Shown here: positions 1 through 5,893 of the stretch, one piece after another
Layout of the letters: each line of letters starts with the position of its first letter
How positions within the stretch are numbered: position 1 is the first letter of the stretch
Assembly: GCA_030039575.1 (NCBI GenBank)
Contig: JASHVH010000113.1
Span: 1-14,589, forward strand
Length of the DNA: 14,589 nt
Origin: Acidimicrobiales bacterium
GTDB taxonomy: Bacteria > Actinomycetota > Acidimicrobiia > Acidimicrobiales > Palsa-688
Direction of reading: 5' to 3'
The notes under the pieces: model-generated
What the model was told of the DNA's origin: nothing
What the model saw: the letters and a program-made list of their open reading frames with translations, nothing else
The model's database searches: none
Made by a program: the position numbers and the translations under genes

Positions 1-185
1 CGTCGTCACCCATTTGGAAGACGCAACCGCGACCACGACCTGAAGAGGAAGACCACCTTCGGGAAATCCGTGGCGACATTCCCACTCTGCGCACCAGGAT
101 ACGTGCCCGTCTTCTTCGGGTACGGATTTTGCCGGGGCCCGCGAGCCACGCTATTGCAGCGTTCATTTAAACTCGGCCCAGCCAC

Positions 186-192
186 AAGGAGG
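186..192 (+). promoter_or_regulatory. Shine-Dalgarno AAGGAGG deciding the GTG start at 199
   Basis: This is a near-perfect anti-16S match six bases before GTG 199. It decides in favour of this start over any codon further upstream in the same frame. Confidence 0.8.
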
Positions 193-198
193 ATAAAA

Positions 199-771
199 GT
201 GAGGCTCAGCAAGAAGTATATGACGCGCGCCGCCGCGCTCGTAACTGCGATCGGTGCGGTGTCTCTACCCATTTCTGCGGCGTCGGCTGCGACCATGCCG
301 CCGGTGCATGGCGCCGTCCAGGTATGGGTCAACCCGGGTAATGGTAACGGTGGCACGGTCAATCTGACCGGCGCCATCGGGGACGCCGGCAGCGCAAAAC
401 CGGCCAATTCCCTCGGTCAAATCGTGCACGGGTCCCAGGGCAACGCAAATTACCGGCTTTTGGAGCTCACCAAGGGCTGGATCCTGGTGAACATCACCCA
501 GCTCAACAAGGCGACCAACAACCCGAACGCGATGCCGAGTGTTTTCAACAAGTCGAACTGTTCTGTCGTGTTCACTGGGAAGGCCCCCATCCAGTTCGTG
601 CACGGCACGGGCGCATACGCCGGGATCACGGGGACCGCAGAACTGACCTACGTATTTGCTGGCACTGAGCCCAAGACCTCAAAGGGCACGTGTAACGAGA
701 ACGCGAACCCGATCGGTCCGGGCGGCGGGTATAACGCCATTTACGGATCCGGTACCGTCACAATCCCGTAA
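199..771 (+). CDS. Small secreted beta-rich protein of unknown function
   Basis: This 190-residue protein has an N-terminal signal peptide: a basic start (RLSKKYMTR), a hydrophobic core, and a likely signal peptidase I site after ISAASA. It is therefore probably exported. The mature part is rich in Gly, Thr, Asn and Val. It carries a GTGAYAGITGTAELTY segment and ends in YGSGTVTIP, a pattern I associate with secreted actinobacterial beta-barrel proteins resembling the allene oxide cyclase/dirigent fold. That family link is from memory and uncertain. Two cysteines in the mature part (SNCS and GTCNEN) could form a disulfide. I chose the GTG at 199 because AAGGAGG lies six bases upstream and the signal peptide starts there; the frame is open upstream to 70, but that extension does not look coding. 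The stop codon lies inside a tandem repeat. No catalytic motif is visible, and no link to the sugar cluster is evident. Confidence 0.8.
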   Translation: MRLSKKYMTRAAALVTAIGAVSLPISAASAATMPPVHGAVQVWVNPGNGNGGTVNLTGAIGDAGSAKPANSLGQIVHGSQGNANYRLLELTKGWILVNITQLNKATNNPNAMPSVFNKSNCSVVFTGKAPIQFVHGTGAYAGITGTAELTYVFAGTEPKTSKGTCNENANPIGPGGGYNAIYGSGTVTIP

Positions 772-811
772 GATCAGCACGATTTTGGTGCGTAAGATCA
801 GCATGATTTTG
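767..811. repeat. Two-unit tandem repeat, 24-bp period, overlapping the stop codon of the upstream gene
   Basis: CGTAAGATCAGCACGATTTTG at 767-787 recurs at 791-811 with one mismatch (C to T), separated by three bases. The TAA stop of the secreted-protein gene (769-771) is part of the first unit. On the minus strand the units read as repeated TGCTGATCTTACG motifs. Short repeats of this style occur at the ends of some IS21-family elements, but no transposase is present here, so an IS-end remnant is only a suggestion. A repeated protein-binding site is the alternative. Confidence 0.75.
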
Positions 812-1133
812 CCCGAAGCAATTACGGGGGGCAGGCTCTCCCCCCGTTGAGTAGGCGTTAAGGCCGGGCATGCGTGTAGCCCAACGCGTGACCCTGGCCA
901 CGGATGGCGCTCCCCGTGCGGGTTGCTGACCGCCTGGGTGGTGACAGGGAAGCTGTACGGCACACGGTTCCCGATCGCCCAAACGGGGAGCGCCGGGACG
1001 GACAGTAGCGTGAGCCGTGCGGGCGCAGTGACGATGGCGGCCCGCCGAACGGCCGGCAAAGTTGGTGACCCGACGGGGTCGTCCGATGTGGCTAACCAGT
1101 GAGCGCCTTTTCCGGCGTGAGCCAATGGCTCGT
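772..1133. other. Intergenic region without a convincing gene
   Basis: About 360 bases lie between the secreted-protein gene and the convergent end of the glycosidase gene. They hold the second repeat unit (to 811) and a widely spaced 12-bp inverted repeat (906-917 with 983-994). Two small hairpins follow the glycosidase stop: GAGCCA-A-TGGCTC at 1119-1131 and CGCC/GGCG near 1104-1117. The small hairpins could mark the end of the glycosidase transcript but are weak. Open frames through here on both strands give low-complexity, Arg/Pro-rich translations with no recognisable domain. Confidence 0.6.
906..994. repeat. Perfect 12-bp inverted repeat with a 65-base spacer
   Basis: GGCGCTCCCCGT (906-917) pairs exactly with ACGGGGAGCGCC (983-994). 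The spacer is too long for an ordinary intrinsic terminator. It could be a binding-site pair, a structured RNA stem or part of a decayed element. No open frame explains it. Confidence 0.6.
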
Positions 1134-3101
1134 CTAGCGAGCGGGCGCCGAGGGTGGTGGAGCCGGGAAAAAAGCAGTAGTCGGTTCGGCTGGTGCCAGG
1201 CGGATGGTCTCACCAGGCCGGATCTCCACCGTCGCCTTGGTCCCGACGGCGGCATGGACGCAACCGCGCGTGGCGCTGTGACCTTCCCTACAGTCGTGCT
1301 CGAGAGCCAGGGACCGGTAATCAGGGAAGACGGCGCTCAGGTCGATCTCAAAGGTGCGCTTCGATGGGGCGAGGTTCTCTAGAAAGAACGCACGGCCATC
1401 GAAGCGGTACGACAGCTGGTAAGCGCTCTGCCCGAGTATTACGGATCCGGTACCGACGATCCGGGGGGCGATGAGGAGGTCGGCGTCGATGCTAGAGCGC
1501 ACCCCGAGGAACTCGTTGATCATCACCCATGAGAAAACGCAGGGATACTCGTAGTAATGTGCGGCGCCGTGCCACGGCGACCCGTCGACGTAATAAATGT
1601 GGTCCACGTCATAGCGTTCGCCCATTATGTAGCCGTCTTCGGCTCCTTGTTGCGCTACTCGATCGAGTTGGTCACGGAGCACGCCCCCGTCCCGCCGCCA
1701 GGACCAAAAGGCGGCGTCCCAGCACCAGTACCGTCCGGCCGCGCACAGGTCGTACGGGCCTCCGTCGCCGATCTCGTTGTCGGTGTAATCAGCTATCCGG
1801 GTGGCTAGGAACGTCGGGAAGCGTTGGAACTCGTTGAACTCACGATCGATGAGCGCCAGGACGCGCTCGGTCTGGGCCGCGCTGGCCAAGCCGAACATCG
1901 CTGGCAGCACGTTGGCCAGCAGGTGGACGTGGTCGTGGACAATCCCCGCCCGGTCCACCCAGTCGACGAACCGCTCGTTCCCGTCGTCCCAGTGCCCGAC
2001 CGGGACCGAGGCGCGGATGGCCCCGGCGAGGCAGTCGCTTCGTTCGCGGTAGCCGGCGGCGCGGTCGCCACGACCCAGGAGGTCCTCAAGTTGTGCAAGG
2101 AGCTCGAACGAGTTCGCCGCCAACGCCGAGGCCATCGTCTCCCGGCCGTCCTTGATCACCTGGTCCTCGTAATAGACGTCCGACCACAGGCGGCCGAGCG
2201 GATCCATGCAGTTTACGATCCAGGAGGCGGCCCCCTCGATGTCCTCAATGTTCGCTCTCAGCCAGGTGAGGTCTTTGGTCCGCGCGATGTAAAGCCAGAT
2301 CGACTCGAGCACCTCAACGTTGCCGGTGACCAGGAACATGGCCGCGTTGGCCGTCCCGTCGAGGCTGCTTCGTCGCACGTGGTACTCGCGGTCGCCGTTC
2401 GGCTGGACAGCGCAAGGGTCACGCCAGAGCTGTTGCGGGTCCTCGCGCATCAGACGCAACTGCAACTCGATCATGCGCCGAGCGATATGTAGGTCGGTGC
2501 GACTGCCCCACGCCAAGCGGCCTTTGACCTGGAATTCGTGGTCAACGTCGGGGTAGGTGCCCATGTACTTCTCGGCCAGTGTGCTGACGACGTAACCGCT
2601 TGACTCCGGGTAAGTGGCGGCGACCGTGCGCTCCACGACGCACGGAAGCATCGTGCCCCAGTAAAACCCAGCCAGTGCGTCGACGAGCGGCTTGGCGCCG
2701 GGAAGGTCGACCGCGAACTCGCTCCCGTCGACGTCGGCATGCGGGCGGGCATGGTACGCCGTCAGGCTGGCAATGGTCGCCTGGACGACGACGTGGGATC
2801 CCTCCCCGTCCAAACGGACGTCGATAGTGCCCTCCCCGCGAACGAGCCAGGCCGGTTCTGTCGACGTAGGCGAACTCGGCAGCACCCAGCACGCGTTGGA
2901 ACCGGTCAACCTCTGCTGGGCCTCGTTCCCGGGCAGCACATGGAGGTCGTCCGATGTATCCAGGACGAACACCGGGCCACTCGGGAACAACAACTCGATT
3001 GACTTGCCGAGGGACGGCGCAAGCGCAGTCCAGGTCCGGCCGTCGATGCGAACCAGGGTGCTCACAGTGTACGGGAGTGATGGATGCTCAATTGCAGTCA
3101 C
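1134..3101 (-). CDS. Six-hairpin ((alpha/alpha)6-barrel) glycoside hydrolase, family not assigned
   Basis: This 655-residue protein has no signal peptide and so is probably a cytoplasmic glycosidase. The N-terminal ~170 residues look beta-rich. The middle resembles an (alpha/alpha)6 toroid, with alternating helices and aromatic/acidic clusters such as WSDVYYEDQVIKDGRE, GRYWCWDAAFW (Asp near residue 462) and DGSPWHGAAHYYEYPCVFSW (around 505-525). A C-terminal beta domain follows (from about residue 545). This order is seen in alpha-L-rhamnosidase-like and related six-hairpin glycosidases, but I cannot name the GH family or the catalytic pair. I chose GTG 3101 because AAGGAAG lies 11 bases upstream; a TTG at 3158 would add 19 unremarkable residues. 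It is divergent from the transporter operon and shares its control region, so it probably acts on the imported sugar. Confidence 0.72.
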   Translation of the reverse strand: MTAIEHPSLPYTVSTLVRIDGRTWTALAPSLGKSIELLFPSGPVFVLDTSDDLHVLPGNEAQQRLTGSNACWVLPSSPTSTEPAWLVRGEGTIDVRLDGEGSHVVVQATIASLTAYHARPHADVDGSEFAVDLPGAKPLVDALAGFYWGTMLPCVVERTVAATYPESSGYVVSTLAEKYMGTYPDVDHEFQVKGRLAWGSRTDLHIARRMIELQLRLMREDPQQLWRDPCAVQPNGDREYHVRRSSLDGTANAAMFLVTGNVEVLESIWLYIARTKDLTWLRANIEDIEGAASWIVNCMDPLGRLWSDVYYEDQVIKDGRETMASALAANSFELLAQLEDLLGRGDRAAGYRERSDCLAGAIRASVPVGHWDDGNERFVDWVDRAGIVHDHVHLLANVLPAMFGLASAAQTERVLALIDREFNEFQRFPTFLATRIADYTDNEIGDGGPYDLCAAGRYWCWDAAFWSWRRDGGVLRDQLDRVAQQGAEDGYIMGERYDVDHIYYVDGSPWHGAAHYYEYPCVFSWVMINEFLGVRSSIDADLLIAPRIVGTGSVILGQSAYQLSYRFDGRAFFLENLAPSKRTFEIDLSAVFPDYRSLALEHDCREGHSATRGCVHAAVGTKATVEIRPGETIRLAPAEPTTAFFPAPPPSAPAR

Positions 3102-3112
3102 CGGTGGTTTAG

Positions 3113-3119
3113 CTTCCTT
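3113..3119 (-). promoter_or_regulatory. Shine-Dalgarno-like AAGGAAG before GTG 3101
   Basis: Read on the minus strand, AAGGAAG ends 11 bases before the GTG at 3101. The spacing is long, but this is the best ribosome site near either candidate start of the glycosidase gene. Confidence 0.5.
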
Positions 3120-3348
3120 GTTCCTATTTGTCCCCCTCTGTGCGTCGAGGCAGGACAACCCTACGATTTCGGCATTTCATAAAGGTAATCCACGGCTCCG
3201 CGCACCTCGCGGGCTCACTCGACCAAAAGCCGCCGGGTGGTCCGGAGGCTCTTTAAAAACTGGGAGTCTTATTGTCTTTCGCATCCCAAGTCATTGCGCA
3301 TTCCTGGTTAACGCTCCCTTCGCTACGCGACTCTCTCGGACCGATGCC

Positions 3349-3377
3349 TTGACAAGCAGGCCCGTTCGCGCTAAGAC
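3349..3377 (+). promoter_or_regulatory. Candidate sigma70-type promoter (TTGACA, 17 bases, TAAGAC)
   Basis: A perfect -35 hexamer TTGACA (3349-3354) is followed after 17 bases by TAAGAC (3372-3377), a -10 that keeps the conserved TA start. It faces the binding-protein gene, and the operator candidate begins three bases after the -10, which suits repression. Confidence 0.5.
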
Positions 3378-3380
3378 TAC

Positions 3381-3392
3381 TTGATCGTTCAA
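3381..3392. promoter_or_regulatory. Candidate LacI-family operator TTGATCGTTCAA
   Basis: TTGA and TCAA arms flank a central CG, with only the two bases beside the CG breaking symmetry. LacI/GalR-family operators typically are short palindromes with a central CG into which the hinge-helix Leu intercalates. The LacI-family protein encoded at 11985-13034 has that hinge sequence (AARSLRS). The site overlaps the expected transcription start of the promoter at 3349-3377. Confidence 0.5.
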
Positions 3393-3433
3393 GGTAGCAC
3401 TACCTGCTTGGGAGGGTTAAGAGCAACGCAGGT
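3392..3433 (+). repeat. Overlapping short inverted repeats in the leader
   Basis: AGGTAG-CA-CTACCT (3392-3405) is a perfect palindrome with a two-base centre. Its right arm also supplies ACCTGC (3402-3407), which pairs with GCAGGT (3428-3433). GGTAG can pair with CTAC at 3377-3380 as well. The pairings exclude one another. They may be protein sites on DNA or alternative hairpins in the RNA leader. Confidence 0.4.
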
Positions 3434-3845
3434 TTAGGCCGATCGCCGGGGGCGCGCCGGTTCTCTGCACTGGGGGCCTACCCGACAAGCACGCCGAGAC
3501 AGGAAGGTGACGGATAGGGCGTCGACGTTCCATGCGTGGCGCGTCGTCGACCCCGCTGATTGCATTTTCGCTCAAACGCGACAGGGACCAGGCTGCGCTC
3601 GGTCATACAGCCGGCGGGGCGCAAGCCGACTTAGCAATGCGGCCATTTCAATTTGCCATGCTCAAGTTCAGGCCGCCAACTACTAGTGAAGACGGTAACC
3701 CACACTCGAAGGACGAGGCACTTTGCCGCTCCCGAAGGTCATCAAGGCTTGTGTGGCTCGCCTCGAATGGCCCGGCTTTGTGGCGCAGCTCAATTCCCGA
3801 AAGGACACCTGAGTCCAGAGAAAATACAAACCCAGAACAAATAAT

Positions 3846-3850
3846 GGAGG
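3846..3850 (+). promoter_or_regulatory. Shine-Dalgarno GGAGG deciding the ATG start at 3859
   Basis: GGAGG lies eight bases before ATG 3859. It excludes the nearby in-frame ATG at 3844, which overlaps the site, and the far-upstream in-frame ATG at 3532. Confidence 0.75.
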
Positions 3851-3858
3851 AAAAAGGC

Positions 3859-5736
3859 ATGTTGAACGTCCCAATTTCCTACGGCCCGAACGGACCGACG
3901 ACCACCCCGAGAAGGGCGGGTGGGCGCAAGAGGCATCGGGCCGCACAGGCTCTCACCGCCGGCCTGGCGATGAGCTCCCTTGTGTTCGCTGGCAGCTCAC
4001 TCCCGTGGGCTCAAGGCGCTTCGGCCTCGGGCACCTACCTCACTTTCAGCACCGGAGGACCGTGGGGAACGACCTGGTCCTACAACCCTTACGCGCCCGA
4101 CTACCCTGGTAACCCCGCCAGCTACGCAACTATGCATTTGGCCCTCTGGGCCCCTCCAACGTTGACAGATTGGATCCCACAGCTGGCGTCGAGCTGGTCG
4201 TTAAACGGGCGCAACCTCACAGTCCAGCTGAGGTCGGGCGCCAAATGGCAGGACGGGCAAGCTGTCACCAGCACCGACCTGCTTGACACCGTCCTGCTCG
4301 ACGGCACTAGCGGGGGGGCGGAGTGGTCCGCCATATCCGGCGTGAGCGCCCCTAACTCGTCGGAGGTTGTTTTTACCCTGCTGCCCGGTGAGCTCCTCGC
4401 ATCCGCCGAAGCCGATATCCTCGACATCGCACCCGTCCCCTCGAGTGAGTACGGCCAGTTCGTGACCTCCAGCTTGGAGGCGGACGACGTCGCGTACTAC
4501 AACGAAGAGCGCGCCAACCCAACAGCCGCCACGAAGATGTCCCAGTATGCCGCTATGGGCGCTGTTTTCAAGAAGCTGGCCGCGTACAACCCCGCAACGC
4601 TGGTCGGCAACGGGCCCTTCCAGCTCACCAGCATGACTGGACATGAAGTGGTGCTCCAAAAGTGGAGTGGTTTCTACGATGCTTCCCAGATCCACCCCGG
4701 TGGCATCGATTACTTGAACGGCACCAGCAATGACGTCATCTATGGCCCATTGCTCAGTGGCCAGCTGGACTTTTCTGACGTTTACATGCCACCGACCATT
4801 GCCAGCCGTTGGGCCAAGACCTCTGGCGCCCATACTGCGCTCGTCCCGTCGATCCCGTTCACGTTCGTTTTCAACAGCCACGCGGCACCACTCGACAATG
4901 TGGCCGTCCGCCAGGCTATTGCGTACGTGGTGAACAGGAAAAGCGTAATTGCGCTCACTTACGGGTCGACTTACGCCGGTGGGAGCGTCGAGGTCCACCC
5001 TGACGGCCTCGCTCCCCAAGTGGAGTCGCTCTACATGACACCGAGCCAGGTCGGCGCGCTCAATGCCTACCCGCTCGACCCGGCCAAGGCGGCAAAGTTG
5101 CTCGAGTCCGCTGGCATGACCGAGCGCGGTGGGGAATGGTACCTAGCGAACGGGAAGCAGTTTACGCTGACGATACAGGTAGGCGCTGGTGGTACTGACT
5201 CGGTCCAGAGCTCCGAAGTCGCCGGCGACGACCTGTCGACGTTCGGTATTAAGACAAGCGTTGACGCGGAGTCCAATGCGCTGGTCGGCAGTAATTTCCA
5301 CTCGGGGGCTTTCCAGATCATGCAGCAAGACGTTTGGACAGAGAACCCGATCGGAGAGTTCGACTACCTCCTGGGCACTTCTAACAACTTCACTTCCCTG
5401 GGCAGCTACGCCGGCCAACGTGGCGTTGGCTTCGGCCCCGATATCAACGTACCGGGCTTGGGTGTTGTCAACGTGCCCGTGACCTTGGACAAGGAGCTAG
5501 CCGCGACGGCTCCGGGTGCCCAGATGGATGCCTTGACCGCAGCCTGGGCCAAGGTGATAAACGAGCAGATGCCCTACCTCCAGTACGGTAACAAGGTGTA
5601 CCAGTTCACGTACTCGAGCCAAAGGTTCAGCGACTGGCCACCCTCCAGCAACGAGGTTTGGGCCGTCGTGGCCAACACCGAAGGACCTGGCATGCTGTTG
5701 GCTATGGAGGACGGCTACATCCGCCCGAAGGGCTAG
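3859..5736 (+). CDS. ABC transporter substrate-binding protein, family 5 (Opp/Dpp class)
   Basis: This 625-residue extracytoplasmic binding protein probably delivers an oligosaccharide to the permeases encoded next to it. An Arg-rich start (RRAGGRKRHR, residues 18-27) and a hydrophobic core lead to a likely cleavage site after ASA (residue 56). Family-5 hallmarks follow: SSWSLNGRNLTVQLRSGAKW with DG and TSTDLLDTV soon after, VGNGPFQLTS, YGPLLSGQLDF, and NVAVRQAIAYVVNRK. Length is slightly above the usual 500-600. Oddly, I find no cysteine anywhere: the lipobox-like LVFAGS (41-46) has Ser where a lipoprotein would have Cys, so membrane anchoring is in doubt. It is followed by a hairpin and then the permease genes. 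The sugar substrate is inferred from the flanking glycosidases; peptide binding cannot be excluded. Confidence 0.92.
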   Translation: MLNVPISYGPNGPTTTPRRAGGRKRHRAAQALTAGLAMSSLVFAGSSLPWAQGASASGTYLTFSTGGPWGTTWSYNPYAPDYPGNPASYATMHLALWAPPTLTDWIPQLASSWSLNGRNLTVQLRSGAKWQDGQAVTSTDLLDTVLLDGTSGGAEWSAISGVSAPNSSEVVFTLLPGELLASAEADILDIAPVPSSEYGQFVTSSLEADDVAYYNEERANPTAATKMSQYAAMGAVFKKLAAYNPATLVGNGPFQLTSMTGHEVVLQKWSGFYDASQIHPGGIDYLNGTSNDVIYGPLLSGQLDFSDVYMPPTIASRWAKTSGAHTALVPSIPFTFVFNSHAAPLDNVAVRQAIAYVVNRKSVIALTYGSTYAGGSVEVHPDGLAPQVESLYMTPSQVGALNAYPLDPAKAAKLLESAGMTERGGEWYLANGKQFTLTIQVGAGGTDSVQSSEVAGDDLSTFGIKTSVDAESNALVGSNFHSGAFQIMQQDVWTENPIGEFDYLLGTSNNFTSLGSYAGQRGVGFGPDINVPGLGVVNVPVTLDKELAATAPGAQMDALTAAWAKVINEQMPYLQYGNKVYQFTYSSQRFSDWPPSSNEVWAVVANTEGPGMLLAMEDGYIRPKG

Positions 5737-5785
5737 TCGTACGCGCATAATAAGAAATGACCGCGGTCAACGCTCAGCCTGGGCC

Positions 5786-5823
5786 GGCGCCCCGGATGCC
5801 CTGCACCCTGCATCCGGGGCGCC
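5786..5823 (+). terminator. Perfect 14-bp stem-loop between binding-protein and permease genes
   Basis: GGCGCCCCGGATGC (5786-5799) pairs exactly with GCATCCGGGGCGCC (5810-5823) around a 10-base loop, 50 bases after the binding-protein stop. There is no T tract. It is therefore more likely an mRNA 3'-end stabiliser or partial terminator that keeps binding-protein expression above that of the downstream transporter genes than a full intrinsic terminator. Confidence 0.75.
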
Positions 5824-5874
5824 TTGGCCTGGGCTTAGCGGGCCACGAACCGGGCCGGAAGCGGCTATGAGCGC

Positions 5875-5890
5875 TCAAAGGAGCCTTTGA
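5875..5890 (+). promoter_or_regulatory. Ribosome site inside an inverted repeat before the first permease
   Basis: TCAAAGG-AG-CCTTTGA is a perfect 7-bp inverted repeat. It contains the ribosome site AAAGGAG (5877-5883), 10 bases before ATG 5894. If it folds, perhaps with the inner pair open to widen the two-base loop, the site would be masked. That could lower or control translation of the permease. Confidence 0.5.
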
Positions 5891-5893
5891 CCG

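Larger units (their letters stand above)
3102..3858. other. Divergent intergenic control region
   Basis: About 757 bases separate the minus-strand glycosidase from the plus-strand binding-protein gene. I see a good promoter candidate (3349-3377), an operator-like palindrome (3381-3392) and overlapping short inverted repeats to 3433. An A-rich stretch (about 3823-3845) lies just before the binding-protein ribosome site. If the promoter is real, the binding-protein mRNA has a leader of roughly 475 bases. The frame of the binding-protein gene happens to stay open from 3532, but that part lacks a signal sequence and a ribosome site and looks non-coding. No clear minus-strand promoter for the glycosidase was found. 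Confidence 0.6.

Noticed and set aside
1..198. Possible TTGCCG-17-TATTGC promoter at 129-157 for the secreted-protein gene
   Set aside because: Both hexamers are poor matches, so it is too weak to list as a feature.
679..1255. Minus-strand frames of 148 and 165 codons across the gene-free stretch
   Set aside because: Their translations are low-complexity, have no domains, overlap flanking genes and lack ribosome sites. A decayed transposase could not be recognised in them.
1824..2492. 222-codon plus-strand open frame inside the glycosidase gene
   Set aside because: It is the reverse-strand shadow of the glycosidase, has no ribosome site and shows no recognisable domain.
3102..3158. Longer glycosidase start at TTG 3158
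   Set aside because: The extra 19 residues are not domain-like, TTG is a weak start and GTG 3101 has an AAGGAAG site. It is kept only as an alternative.
3532..3858. In-frame N-terminal extension of the binding protein from ATG 3532
   Set aside because: It would bury the signal peptide behind 109 residues and has no ribosome site, whereas GGAGG lies correctly before ATG 3859.
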